DNA from: Wenxinia marina DSM 24838
GTDB taxonomy: Bacteria; Pseudomonadota; Alphaproteobacteria; Rhodobacterales; Rhodobacteraceae
DNA length: 53,568 bases
NCBI RefSeq assembly: GCF_000379485.1
Contig: NZ_KB902292.1
Coordinates: forward strand, 137 to 53,704
Reading direction: 5' to 3'
Shown: one piece after another, positions 42,527-51,476 of the stretch
How positions within the stretch are numbered: position 1 is the first letter of the stretch
How the letters are laid out: each line of letters opens with the position of its first letter
Made by a program: the position numbers and the translations under genes
The notes under the pieces: model-generated
Seen by the model: only the letters and a program-made list of their open reading frames with translations
What the model was told of the DNA's origin: nothing
The model's database searches: none

Positions 42527-43765
42527 ATGACCCGCACCTATGACGACGCCCGCCATGCCTTCGCCGCGTGGGACGTGGACGCCGAGGCGGCGATCGAGCG
42601 GCTGGCGACGATCCCGATCTCGGTGCATTGCTGGCAGGGCGACGACGTGGTCGGTTTCGAGGGAAAGAGCGGCACCTCTGGCGGCGGCATCCAGGCAACC
42701 GGCAACCATCCGGGCCGGGCGCGCAATCCGACGGAGCTGCGGGCGGACCTGGAATTCGCCTACCGCAACATCCCCGGCAAGCACCGCCTCAACCTCCATG
42801 CCTTCTACATGGACACCGAGGAGACGCCGGACCGGGACGAGATCGAGTACCGCCACTTCGCGCCGTGGGTCGACTGGGCGAAGGATCAGGGCCTCGGGCT
42901 CGACTTCAACCCGACCTTCTTCGCGCACCAGAAGGCGGACGACAACCTGACCCTGTCGCACCCCGACGCCGGCATCCGCGATTTCTGGATCGAGCACGGC
43001 CGCCGCACCCGCGAGATCGCGGACCGGATGGGGGCCGAGCTGGGCAGTCCCTGCATCAACAACATCTGGGTCCCCGACGGCTACAAGGACATCCCCGTCG
43101 ACCGCATGGCGGCGCGGCGGCGGCTGGAGGCGTCGCTGGACGCGATGCTGGCCGAGGACCGGCCCCACATGCGCGACGCGGTCGAGAGCAAGCTCTTCGG
43201 CATCGGCGTCGAGGCCTGCACCGTCGGCAGCCACGAATTCTACCTCGGCTACGCGATCCGGCGCGGCACGCTGCTCTGCCTCGACATGGGGCACTTCCAC
43301 CCGACCGAGAACATCGCCGACAAGCTGTCGGCCGTCGCACTGTCGCTGGACGAGATCCTGCTGCATGTCAGCCGACCGATGCGCTGGGACAGCGACCACG
43401 TGATCCTGCAGAACGACGACATCCTGCAGATGGCGCAGGAGCTGGTCTTCGCCGACCTTCTGGAAAAGACCCATATCGGCCTCGACTTCTTCGACGCCAC
43501 GATCAGCCGGACCGCGGCGTGGGTCATCGGCGTGCGCAACATGCAGAAGGCGCTGCTGCGCGCCCTGCTGCTGCCGCAGGCCCGGCTGAAGGAGGTGGAG
43601 GCGCGGCTCGACGGCACCGCTCGGCTGCTGCTGACGGAAGAGGCGCGGGACCTGCCGTTCGCCGCCGTCTGGGCCGAGTTCTGCGAACGCCAGGACGTCG
43701 CCGCCGGCCAACCCCTGATCGCCGAGCTGGAGCGCTACCAGTCCTCCGTCGCGGGCCGCGGCTGA
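42527..43765 (+). CDS. rhaI: L-rhamnose isomerase
   Basis: A 412-residue protein of the RhaA/RhaI fold: IPISVHCWQGDDVVGFEG near residues 27-45, NLHAFYMDTEETPDRDEIEY, LDFNPTFFAHQKADDNLTLS, and metal-binding segments in VEACTVGSHEFYLGYAIRRG and LLCLDMGHFHPTENI. It converts L-rhamnose to L-rhamnulose. The length is close to that of E. coli RhaA (about 420). ATG 42527 has a strong AGGGGAGGAGG ribosome-binding site; the longer frame begins inside rhaD. It lies 25 bases after rhaD and ends convergent with the LacI-type gene, 22 bases apart. Confidence 0.93.
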   Translation: MTRTYDDARHAFAAWDVDAEAAIERLATIPISVHCWQGDDVVGFEGKSGTSGGGIQATGNHPGRARNPTELRADLEFAYRNIPGKHRLNLHAFYMDTEETPDRDEIEYRHFAPWVDWAKDQGLGLDFNPTFFAHQKADDNLTLSHPDAGIRDFWIEHGRRTREIADRMGAELGSPCINNIWVPDGYKDIPVDRMAARRRLEASLDAMLAEDRPHMRDAVESKLFGIGVEACTVGSHEFYLGYAIRRGTLLCLDMGHFHPTENIADKLSAVALSLDEILLHVSRPMRWDSDHVILQNDDILQMAQELVFADLLEKTHIGLDFFDATISRTAAWVIGVRNMQKALLRALLLPQARLKEVEARLDGTARLLLTEEARDLPFAAVWAEFCERQDVAAGQPLIAELERYQSSVAGRG

Positions 43766-43787
43766 GACGGTGTGGATGCGCCGGACG

Positions 43788-44819
43788 TCAGATGCTGCCG
43801 CGCGGGACGAAGCGCGGCGCGACCAGCCGGTGCTCGGGTGTGGTGCGACCCTCGATGCGGTCCAGAAGAAGGGTCACGGCGATACCGCCGAGACGACCGG
43901 GGTCCTGATCGACGCTCGCCAGGCCGATCAGCGGCAGCGCCCCGACCGGGGAATTGTCGTAGCCCGCGATGGCGAGATCGCCCGGCACGTCGAGGCCGCG
44001 CATCCGGGCCGCGTTCAGCAGCGGCACCGCGAAGAGGTCGGACCAGATGACCATCGCGCGGGGCCGGTCCGCCGCGACCAGGAGCTGGTCGAACACCGAC
44101 GGATCGGACGGGGCGAAGCCGCCGGACCCGTGCCGGATGATCCTGGCCCGGTCGGACAGCCCCGCCTGTGCCATCGCGTCGAGGTATCCCGCCTCGCGCT
44201 GCCGACCCACCGCCGTCGCATGGTCCGGCGCCTCGTCGTAGCTGAGAAACGCGATGTCGCGGTGTCCCCGCTCCACCATCGCCCGGACGGCGAGGGCGGC
44301 GCCGGCCCGGTCGTCGGAATTGACCGTGTCGAAGGCGCGGGCGTCCGGCTGGTGGTGCGCCACCGCGACGACCGGGATCTGCGCCGCCACCCTCTCCAGT
44401 TCCTCCCCCTCGATCCGGGGCGCGATGAGCAGGAGACCGTCCATCCGGTAGTCGATCATCGATTCGATGAGCGTGGTCTCGATCGCCGTCGCACTGTGGC
44501 CGAGACCGATCAGCGCCTTGTAGCGCGAGGCCCCGAGCGCGGCGTTCACGCCGTCGACGACCAGCGACAGGAACGGGTTGGATATCTCGATCAGCAGGAT
44601 GCCGATCGTGTAGGTCCGCCCCCGCATCCCCCGCGCCGCGACCGAGGGGCGATAGCCCAGGCGGCCGATCGACGCCTCCACCTTGGTCCGCAGCGCCTCG
44701 CTGACGCCGTAGGCGTCACGCAGGACCTTGGACACGGCCGCAACCGAGACGCCGGCATCCTCGGCGACCGTGCGGATCGTCACGCGGCCGGAGCCGCCCT
44801 GGGTCGCTGTCTTGCTCAT
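43788..44819 (-). CDS. LacI-family transcriptional regulator
   Basis: A 343-residue regulator with the LacI helix-turn-helix (VTIRTVAEDAGVSVAAVSKV, LRDAYGVSEALRTKV) and hinge (RLGYRPSVAARGMRGRTY), then a periplasmic-binding-protein-like effector domain (TIGILLIEISNPFLSLVVDG, IAGYDNSPVGALPLIGL). It is divergent from the rhamnosidase operon, 120 bases apart, and a palindrome between them could be its site. It probably represses that operon and responds to a rhamnose-containing sugar. ATG 44819 was preferred; ATG 44831 is a possible start four codons earlier. The effector is inferred from context only. Confidence 0.88.
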   Translation of the reverse strand: MSKTATQGGSGRVTIRTVAEDAGVSVAAVSKVLRDAYGVSEALRTKVEASIGRLGYRPSVAARGMRGRTYTIGILLIEISNPFLSLVVDGVNAALGASRYKALIGLGHSATAIETTLIESMIDYRMDGLLLIAPRIEGEELERVAAQIPVVAVAHHQPDARAFDTVNSDDRAGAALAVRAMVERGHRDIAFLSYDEAPDHATAVGRQREAGYLDAMAQAGLSDRARIIRHGSGGFAPSDPSVFDQLLVAADRPRAMVIWSDLFAVPLLNAARMRGLDVPGDLAIAGYDNSPVGALPLIGLASVDQDPGRLGGIAVTLLLDRIEGRTTPEHRLVAPRFVPRGSI

Positions 44820-44838
44820 CGGACACCGCATAGCGGGA

Positions 44839-44849
44839 AACGAATCGTT
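44839..44849. promoter_or_regulatory. Candidate LacI-type operator palindrome
   Basis: AACGAATCGTT is a perfect 5+1+5 palindrome in the divergent region between the LacI gene and the rhamnosidase gene. LacI-family operators are palindromes with AACG/CGTT-like half sites, so this is a plausible site. A second symmetric element, ATACACGTAT, lies about 25 bases further on and could mark a promoter or second site. Confidence 0.5.
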
Positions 44850-44939
44850 GATCGAGAGGCAGGCCTGTAGAAGGATACACGTATAACGGTGCACATACGA
44901 CCGGGAGGGGCGGAGAGGCACCGGAGGGAGGAGACGGGG

Positions 44940-47249
44940 ATGAGCCTGGACACGGCGGCAGCAGCGCGCACGACCGCGTCGCACGAGGTAGCGTTCGACG
45001 CGAAACTGATCGCGCCGGACCCGCAGCCCGAGCGCGAGGGCCCCGCGGCCCGCGTCGGCCGCGCGTTCGACCTCGCCGAGGTGCCGAAGGATGCGCGCCT
45101 GCGGATCTCCGCCCTCGGCCTCTACCGGGCGTTCCTAAACGGCCGGCGCGTGGGCGACGATTACCTGACGCCGGGCTGGACCTGCTACGACGACCGGATC
45201 GCCTATCAGGACTACGACGTCGCGGACCTGCTGCAGGCGGGGACCAACCGGCTCGACATCTGGCTCGGCGACGGCTGGTACCGGGGTAAGCTGATGTGGC
45301 CGCCGATGCCGGCGGTGAACACCTGGGGCGACACGGTCGCCGCCATCGCCGAGCTGACGGCGGGCGGCGAGGTCCTGGTCGCCACCGAGGGCGACTGGGA
45401 GAGCGGGACGACGCCCGTCACCGCGCAGGGCATCTACCACGGAGAGGACGCCGACGGCGGCCGCGCGCCGACCGCTACCGGGGGCGTTGCGGTGCTCGAC
45501 CTGACCCCGACCTTCGTCCCGCACGAGACGGGCGCGGTGAAGGCGCTGGACCCGATCCTCCCGGTGGAGAGCTGGCAGGCCGGCGGGGCGACGATCCACG
45601 ATTTCGGCCAAAACGCCGGCGCCGTGGTCCGCCTAACGGTGCAGGGTACGAAGGGCGCCACGGTCCGCGTCAGCCACTCGGAGATTCTCGGCCCCGACCG
45701 GCAGTTCGACAATCGCAACTACCGCGCCGCGCGGGCCGAGTTTCGCTACACGCTCGGCGGCGACGGCGCCGAGAGGTGGGAGCCGGTCTTCACCTTCTTC
45801 GGCTTCCGCTATGCGCGGGTCGAGATCGAGGGCGACGCCGAGGTCACGAAGATCGAAATGGTCCCCCTCACCTCAGTTCCCGACCTGGCGGGCGGGTTCG
45901 AGTGCGGCGTGCCGGAGGTGAACCGGCTGGTCCTGAACACCATCTGGTCGCAGCGGTCGAACTTCATCGAGGTCCCGACCGACTGCCCGCAGCGGGACGA
46001 GCGGCTGGGCTGGACCGGCGACGCGCAGGTCTTCGCCGGGACCGCCTGCTGGCTGGCCGACTGCGAGACGTTCCTCAAGAAGTACCTGCGCGACGTCTGC
46101 CACGACCAGCGCGAGGACGGCGCGGTGCCGCATTTCTCGCCCGACCCGACGCGGATGATCCCGGTCCGTACCCGCACCGACTGGGGCGGCGACGGGGCGG
46201 AACAGGTCTGGGCCGGCTCCACCGGCTGGGGCGACGTGATCACCATCATCCCGTGGCAGCTGTACCTGCATTACGGCGATGTCGGCGTGCTGGAAGAGAA
46301 CTTCCCGGCGATGCTGCGCTGGCTCGACTACCTGTGGTCGATCTCGGACGGGCCGATCATCCGGCCGCACGCGGTCTGGGGGCAGAAGGGCTTCACCTTC
46401 GGCGATTGGCTGCAGCCGGTGGGCGACAACCGCAAGCCGCGGCCGACCATCGCCGACGATTGCGCGGCGACGATCTACCACTTCATCTCGACCGAGCTGG
46501 CGGCGCGGATCGCCGGCATCCTCGGCCGCGCGGACGAGCAGGCCCGCCTGACGGAGCGGGCGGAGGAGATCCGGACCGCCTTCGGCGCGGAATACTTCAC
46601 CTCCACCGGCCGGATCGCGCACAACGATCAGACCTCGTGGGCGCTGGCCTTCCTGTATGGCCTGGTCCCGGACGAGCACCGGGAGGCGGGCCGGGCCTAC
46701 TTCCGCCGGGTGGTGGAGGATGCCGAGCACCTGATCGGCACCGGCTTCATCGGCACCCCTGCCCTGCTGCCGGCGCTGACGAAGCTGGGCATGACCGACC
46801 TCGCCGAGAAGGTGTTCCTGAACCGCAAGGTGCCGGGCTGGCTCTACCAGGTGGAGCGTGGCGCGACGACGATCTGGGAGAGGTGGGACGCGCTGGGGCC
46901 GGACGGCACGATCTACGACCCCGACATGAACAGCTACAACCACTACGCCTACGGCGCGGTCTGCCAGTGGCTGTTCGAGGAGGTCGCGGGCGTGGCCCCC
47001 GACCCCGAGGCGCCCGGCTTCGACCGGGTGCGCCTGTCGCCCCGCATCCTGCCCGCCCTCGGGCACGTGACGATGTGGCACGAGTGCCGGCACGGCCGGA
47101 TCGAGGCGGCCTGGCGGATCGAGGGAGGGCACGTGACCTACACCGTCACCCTGCCGGAGGGCTGCGAGGGGGTGGCCGCCGAGGAGATCGGCGGTGGCAC
47201 CTACGGCCCCGGCACCCACGAAATCGTCTTCGACGCGCCGGAGGCGTAA
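44940..47249 (+). CDS. Alpha-L-rhamnosidase, GH78, cytoplasmic
   Basis: A 769-residue enzyme with the GH78 arrangement: an N-terminal beta-sandwich segment (RISALGLYRAFLNGRRVGDD, LTPGWTCYDDRIAYQDYDV), the catalytic (alpha/alpha)6 region with TDCPQRDERLGWTGDAQVF, and the late GATTIWERWDALGPDGT motif, ending in a C-terminal beta-sandwich (GHVTMWHECRHGRIEAAWRI). It removes terminal L-rhamnose from oligosaccharides or glycosides. There is no signal peptide at the N-terminus, so it should act in the cytoplasm on imported rhamnosides. ATG 44940 has GGAGGGAGGAG upstream. It is the first gene of a rhamnosidase-ABC transporter operon; the ATP-dependent importer genes follow. Confidence 0.93.
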   Translation: MSLDTAAAARTTASHEVAFDAKLIAPDPQPEREGPAARVGRAFDLAEVPKDARLRISALGLYRAFLNGRRVGDDYLTPGWTCYDDRIAYQDYDVADLLQAGTNRLDIWLGDGWYRGKLMWPPMPAVNTWGDTVAAIAELTAGGEVLVATEGDWESGTTPVTAQGIYHGEDADGGRAPTATGGVAVLDLTPTFVPHETGAVKALDPILPVESWQAGGATIHDFGQNAGAVVRLTVQGTKGATVRVSHSEILGPDRQFDNRNYRAARAEFRYTLGGDGAERWEPVFTFFGFRYARVEIEGDAEVTKIEMVPLTSVPDLAGGFECGVPEVNRLVLNTIWSQRSNFIEVPTDCPQRDERLGWTGDAQVFAGTACWLADCETFLKKYLRDVCHDQREDGAVPHFSPDPTRMIPVRTRTDWGGDGAEQVWAGSTGWGDVITIIPWQLYLHYGDVGVLEENFPAMLRWLDYLWSISDGPIIRPHAVWGQKGFTFGDWLQPVGDNRKPRPTIADDCAATIYHFISTELAARIAGILGRADEQARLTERAEEIRTAFGAEYFTSTGRIAHNDQTSWALAFLYGLVPDEHREAGRAYFRRVVEDAEHLIGTGFIGTPALLPALTKLGMTDLAEKVFLNRKVPGWLYQVERGATTIWERWDALGPDGTIYDPDMNSYNHYAYGAVCQWLFEEVAGVAPDPEAPGFDRVRLSPRILPALGHVTMWHECRHGRIEAAWRIEGGHVTYTVTLPEGCEGVAAEEIGGGTYGPGTHEIVFDAPEA

Positions 47250-47299
47250 TCGGAGAGGAGACGCCGGCCCCGGCCGGGACAACAGGGAGGAGACACGAC

Positions 47300-48580
47300 A
47301 TGACCAACAGACTGACCCGCTCCACCGCGCTCGCCACGCTGCTGGCGCTCTCGGGCGGCGCCCTGTCGGCGCAGGAGCTGAGCGTCCTGATCGACAACAA
47401 CGCCGCGACGCAGGCCGCGTTCGACGCGCTGATCGCCGCCTACACCGAGCAGAACCCCGACGTCAGCTTCGACATCGAGCTGCGGCCCGGCGGCGGCGAG
47501 GGCGACAACATCGTCAAGACCCGCCTCGCCACCGGCGAGATGGCGGACATCTTCAGCTACAATTCCGGCTCGCTGTTCCAGGCGCTGCGCCCCGACCGCA
47601 CGCTCGTCGCCATCGGCGACCTGCCGAACGTCGCGGCGCTGAACGAGTCGTTCCTGCAGACCGTCATGGACGGCGAGGGCAACGTCTACGGTGTGCCCTA
47701 CGAGGCGGCGATGGGCGGCGGGATCCTCTACCACGTGCCGACCTACGAGGAGCTGGGCCTCGAGGTGCCGACGACCTGGGAAGAGTTCATGGCGAACAAC
47801 GCCGTGATCGCCGAGCAGACCGACAAGGCGCCGGTGATCCAGACCTACCGCGACACCTGGACCAGCCAGCTGTTCGTGTTGGCGGACTACTTCAACGTCC
47901 AGGCCGCCAATCCCGACTTCGCCGAACAATACACGGCCAACCAGGCGCACTACGCCGATACGCCGGCGGCGCAGGCGGGCTTCCAGCGGCTGCAGGAGGT
48001 GTACGAGGCGGGCTACCTGAACGAGGATTTCGGCGCCGCCAGCTTCGACGACGGCCTGCGCATGGTCGCCACCGGCGAGGGCGTGCATTACCCGATGCTC
48101 ACATTCTCGCTCGGGTCGATCCAGCAGAACAATCCCGACCTGATCGACGACGTCGGCTTCTTCGCACAGCCCGGCGACAGCGCGGACAGCAACGGCCTGA
48201 CGATCTGGCTGCCGGCCGCGGTCTACATCCCGCAATCCAGCGACAACATCGACGCGGCGAAGGACTTCCTGAACTTCGTCGCCTCGCCCGAGGGCTGCGC
48301 CGCGATCGTCGCCGCCAACGGCGCGACCGGGCCGATGCTGGTCCCGAACTGCGACCTGCCGGAGGACGTGCCGACGGCGGTGTCGGACATGCTGCCCTAC
48401 TTCGAGCGCGAGGGCGGCACCGCGCCGGCGCTGGAATTCCTGTCGCCGGTGAAGGGCCCGGCGCTGGAGCAGCTGACGGTCGAGGTGGGCAGCGGCATCC
48501 GCGACGCCGCCTCGGCGGCCGAGCTGTACGACCAGGACGTCGCCAAGCAGGCCCGCCAGCTGGGTCTCGAAGGCTGGTGA
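47300..48580 (+). CDS. Extracellular solute-binding protein, family 1 (CUT1 sugar importer)
   Basis: A 426-residue protein with a signal peptide (STALATLLALSGGALSA, cleaved near LSAQE) and the family-1 binding-protein pattern: FDALIAAYTEQNPDVSFDIE, KTRLATGEMADIFSYNSGSL, VYGVPYEAAMGGGILYHVPT, then AKDFLNFVASPEGCAAIVAA. It should bind the transporter's sugar ligand in the periplasm. Next to a cytoplasmic rhamnosidase, a rhamnose-containing oligosaccharide or glycoside is the likely ligand. ATG 47300 has AGGGAGGAG upstream. A strong hairpin follows 22 bases after the stop. The long frame that begins inside the rhamnosidase gene is a shadow. Confidence 0.9.
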   Translation: MTNRLTRSTALATLLALSGGALSAQELSVLIDNNAATQAAFDALIAAYTEQNPDVSFDIELRPGGGEGDNIVKTRLATGEMADIFSYNSGSLFQALRPDRTLVAIGDLPNVAALNESFLQTVMDGEGNVYGVPYEAAMGGGILYHVPTYEELGLEVPTTWEEFMANNAVIAEQTDKAPVIQTYRDTWTSQLFVLADYFNVQAANPDFAEQYTANQAHYADTPAAQAGFQRLQEVYEAGYLNEDFGAASFDDGLRMVATGEGVHYPMLTFSLGSIQQNNPDLIDDVGFFAQPGDSADSNGLTIWLPAAVYIPQSSDNIDAAKDFLNFVASPEGCAAIVAANGATGPMLVPNCDLPEDVPTAVSDMLPYFEREGGTAPALEFLSPVKGPALEQLTVEVGSGIRDAASAAELYDQDVAKQARQLGLEGW

Positions 48581-48602
48581 CCCTCCCCACCGGCTGAACA
48601 CC

Positions 48603-48630
48603 GGAGCCCGCCGTCCCAGCGGCGGGCTCC
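48603..48630 (+). terminator. 11-bp perfect hairpin after the solute-binding gene
   Basis: GGAGCCCGCCG and its exact complement enclose a six-base loop, 20 bases before the next start codon. Without a following T run it probably acts as an attenuator or RNA-stabilising element, parallel to the rhaS-rhaT hairpin. Confidence 0.7.
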
Positions 48631-48650
48631 ACGCCTCGCAGACAGGACAG

Positions 48651-49511
48651 ATGCAGCGCCGCTCGCCCTACCCCTACTGGTTCCTTCTCCCCGCGGGCAC
48701 GATCTTCGCGGTGTTCTTCCTCGTGCCGACGGTCGCGTCCTTCTACTTCTCGCTGACCTACTGGGACCCGTTCGAGGCCCGGTTCGCGGGGTTCGAGAAC
48801 TACCAGCAGTTCTTCTCAGAGCCGTTCCTCGCCCGCGGCGTGATGAACACGCTGATCTTCGCCGTCCTGACCTCGGGCCTGAAGACCGTCCTCGGCCTCC
48901 TCCTCGCCGTGCTCCTGACCTCCGGCCTTCTCGGCCAGTCGCTGCTGCGCTCGGTCGTGTTCTTCCCGGTGCTCGTCTCGACCATCGGCGTCGGCCTGCT
49001 GTTCCAGGAGCTGATGCATCCGACAGAGGGCGCGATCAACGTCGCGCTCGAGGCGGTCGGCATTGACGGGCCGGGCTGGCTGACCAATCCCTCGCTCGCC
49101 CTCGTCTCGGTCGCGCTGGTCGACGTCTGGCGCGGCGTCGGTCTCGCCACGCTGATCTACATCGCCGGCCTCGCGACCATCTCGCCCGACTATTACGAGG
49201 CGGCGCGGATCGACGGCGCGACCCGGTGGCAGCAGTTCTGGCGCGTGACCGTGCCGCTGGTCCGGCCCGCGACGACGACCGTCATCATCCTGTCGCTGAT
49301 CGGCGGCCTGCGCCTGTTCGACCTGATCTGGGCGATGACGCGCGGCGGGCCCGGCTTCGCCTCGGACGTGCTGGCGAGCGTGATCTACAAGCAGTACCAG
49401 GCCGGCTTCTGGGGCCTCAGCACCGCCGGCAACGTGATCCTGTTCCTCCTGATCGCCCTCCTCATCGTGCCGCTGGCGCTGCACCTCAACCGGCGCGAGG
49501 CGGACCTGTGA
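48651..49511 (+). CDS. ABC transporter permease, CUT1 (first subunit)
   Basis: A 286-residue permease with six membrane spans (YWFLLPAGTIFAVFFLVPTV at the N-terminus) and the conserved cytoplasmic EAA loop EAARIDGATRWQQFWRVTVP, which contacts the ATPase. Other family segments are WDPFEARFAGFENYQQFFSE and SLIGGLRLFDLIWAMTRGGP. It is the MalF/UgpA-type partner of the permease that follows, whose GTG start overlaps its stop (GTGA). It lies 70 bases after the binding-protein gene, with the hairpin in between. Confidence 0.92.
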   Translation: MQRRSPYPYWFLLPAGTIFAVFFLVPTVASFYFSLTYWDPFEARFAGFENYQQFFSEPFLARGVMNTLIFAVLTSGLKTVLGLLLAVLLTSGLLGQSLLRSVVFFPVLVSTIGVGLLFQELMHPTEGAINVALEAVGIDGPGWLTNPSLALVSVALVDVWRGVGLATLIYIAGLATISPDYYEAARIDGATRWQQFWRVTVPLVRPATTTVIILSLIGGLRLFDLIWAMTRGGPGFASDVLASVIYKQYQAGFWGLSTAGNVILFLLIALLIVPLALHLNRREADL

Positions 49512-50332
49512 GGCCGCGCCAGGTCATCCTCGGGATCGTCTCGATGGCTGTCGCCTTCGTGATCTTCGTGATCCCGTTCCTGCTGGTGATCTTCACAGCC
49601 GGCAAGACCGCCGCCGACGCATCGCAGATCGACTTCACCCCGCCCGTCCGCTGGCAGTTCTGGCAGAACCTCGTCGACGTGGTGCAGACCCGCGACTACC
49701 AGCTGCTGCTGGCCTACTGGAACTCGACGGTGATCACCGTCGGCGCGATCGCCGGGCTGGTGATCTTCGGCGCGATGGTCGGCTACGTCATGCAGCGCCG
49801 GGACACGCGCCTCACCCGGGCGCTCTACTTCGTCGTCCTGTCCGGCCTGATGATCCCGCCCGCGGTGGTGCCGACGATCTGGCTGCTGCAGGAAATCAAC
49901 CTGTTCAAGACGCTGCACGGGATGATCCTGATCCAGATCGCCTACGGGCTGGGGTTCACCGTCCTGCTCTACCGCTCGTTCATCGCGGCGATCCCGCGCG
50001 ACCTCGACGAGGCGGCGATCATCGACGGCGGCACGCCGCTGCAGATCTTCTTCCGGGTGATCCTGCCGCTGCTGAAGCCTGTCACCGTGACGATCATCGT
50101 CGTGCAGGCGATCGCCATCTTCAACGACTTCACCCACCCCCTCTACTACCTGCCGGGGGCCGAGAACGTGACGGTGCAGATCACGCTCTACAACTTCCAG
50201 AGCCAGTTCGTGAGCCAGCTGAACCTGCTGTTCATGAACATCCTTCTCATCACGATCCCGCCGCTGCTGGTGTTCGTGTTCTTCAACCGCCAGATCGTCG
50301 CCGGCATGACGGCGGGCGGGGTCAAGGGGTAG
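49508..50332 (+). CDS. ABC transporter permease, CUT1 (second subunit)
   Basis: A 274-residue MalG/UgpE-type permease: IVSMAVAFVIFVIPFLLVIF at the N-terminus, VLSGLMIPPAVVPTIWLLQE, and the EAA loop DEAAIIDGGTPLQIFFRVIL. The frame is open upstream, but GTG 49508 overlaps the TGA of the preceding permease and starts just before the first membrane span, so it is the best start. The ATPase gene follows after 3 bases. The two permeases form the channel of the importer. Confidence 0.9.
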   Translation: MRPRQVILGIVSMAVAFVIFVIPFLLVIFTAGKTAADASQIDFTPPVRWQFWQNLVDVVQTRDYQLLLAYWNSTVITVGAIAGLVIFGAMVGYVMQRRDTRLTRALYFVVLSGLMIPPAVVPTIWLLQEINLFKTLHGMILIQIAYGLGFTVLLYRSFIAAIPRDLDEAAIIDGGTPLQIFFRVILPLLKPVTVTIIVVQAIAIFNDFTHPLYYLPGAENVTVQITLYNFQSQFVSQLNLLFMNILLITIPPLLVFVFFNRQIVAGMTAGGVKG

Positions 50333-50335
50333 CGC

Positions 50336-51316
50336 ATGTCCGACGTCGTCCTGAAGGGCCTGCGCAAGAGCTTCGGCGCGCTCGAGGTGATCAAGGGGGT
50401 CGACCTGCATGTCGCGTCAGGCGAGTTCTGCGTCTTCGTCGGCCCGTCCGGGTGCGGCAAGTCCACGCTGCTGCGGATGATCTCGGGCCTGGAGGAGCAG
50501 ACCTCCGGCATGATCGAGATCGGCGGCCGCGACGTCAGCCGGGCCGAGCCGAAGGACCGCGGCATCGCGATGGTGTTCCAGTCCTACGCCCTCTACCCCC
50601 ACCTGACCGTGCGCGAGAACATCGGCTTCGGCCTGTCGCTCGCCCGCCGGCCGAAGGCCGAGATCGCCGAGAAGGTGGCCGAGGTGGCGCGGGTCCTGCA
50701 GCTGGAGGACTACCTCGACCGCAAGCCAAAGGCGCTGTCCGGCGGCCAGCGCCAGCGCGTCGCCATCGGCCGGTCGATCATCCGCGACCCGCAGGTCTTC
50801 CTGTTCGACGAGCCGCTGTCGAACCTCGACGCGGCGCTGCGCGCCCAGATGCGGATCGAGCTCACAGAACTGCATGCCCGCCTCGGCACCACGATGATCT
50901 ACGTCACCCATGACCAGGTCGAGGCGATGACCATGGCCGACAAGATCGTGGTGCTCAACGGCGGCCGGATCGAGCAGGTCGGCGCGCCGATGGACCTCTA
51001 CGATAATCCCGCGACCCCGTTCGTCGCCGGATTCATCGGCTCGCCGAAGATGAACCTCTACGAGGGCGAGACTGCCCGCGCCCTCGGCGCCGGGTCGGTC
51101 TACGGCATCCGGCCCGAGCACGTGACCCTGTCCGAGAGCGGGGGCCTGTGGACCGGCACGGTCCGCCATGTCGAACGCCTCGGCGCCGACTCCATCATCC
51201 ATATCGAAGCGACCGGCCTCGGCCCCCTCGTCGCGCGCGTCGAGGGCCACCGCGCCTTCGCGCCGGGCCAGATTGTCCACGCCAGCCCGATCGATGGCCG
51301 GGAAGTGCGCTACTAG
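50336..51316 (+). CDS. ABC transporter ATP-binding protein, UgpC/MsmK type
   Basis: A 326-residue CUT1 ATPase: Walker [11 protein letters not shown]-loop [14 protein letters not shown], signature [20 protein letters not shown], Walker [13 protein letters not shown] and H-loop [16 protein letters not shown]-terminal TOBE-like domain follows ([20 protein letters not shown]). The total is a little shorter than the usual 350-370 residues, so its regulatory domain is compact. It powers the two permeases before it. The last gene of the rhamnosidase operon, it ends 85 bases before the first IS inverted repeat, and no terminator was seen in that space. Confidence 0.92.
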   Translation: MSDVVLKGLRKSFGALEVIKGVDLHVASGEFCVFVGPSGCGKSTLLRMISGLEEQTSGMIEIGGRDVSRAEPKDRGIAMVFQSYALYPHLTVRENIGFGLSLARRPKAEIAEKVAEVARVLQLEDYLDRKPKALSGGQRQRVAIGRSIIRDPQVFLFDEPLSNLDAALRAQMRIELTELHARLGTTMIYVTHDQVEAMTMADKIVVLNGGRIEQVGAPMDLYDNPATPFVAGFIGSPKMNLYEGETARALGAGSVYGIRPEHVTLSESGGLWTGTVRHVERLGADSIIHIEATGLGPLVARVEGHRAFAPGQIVHASPIDGREVRY

Positions 51317-51476
51317 GCCTTGCCGGGACCCTTCGATCGATTAGCCAGCTTCCTCGCTGTCAGGGCGGCTATACGCGTCGATCTCGATGGCTGCTGTATC
51401 TGTGACCTGCCACTGACCTGCCACGGGATTTTTCCTCCACGGCCGATTAGAGTCCGCCCCAACTTGAGGACGGATA

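Noticed and set aside
45296-47299. Very long plus-strand frame running through the rhamnosidase gene into the binding-protein gene
   Set aside because: Its first 668 codons are an Arg/Gly/Pro-rich shadow of the high-GC rhamnosidase gene; the real gene begins at ATG 47300 with a signal peptide and a ribosome-binding site.
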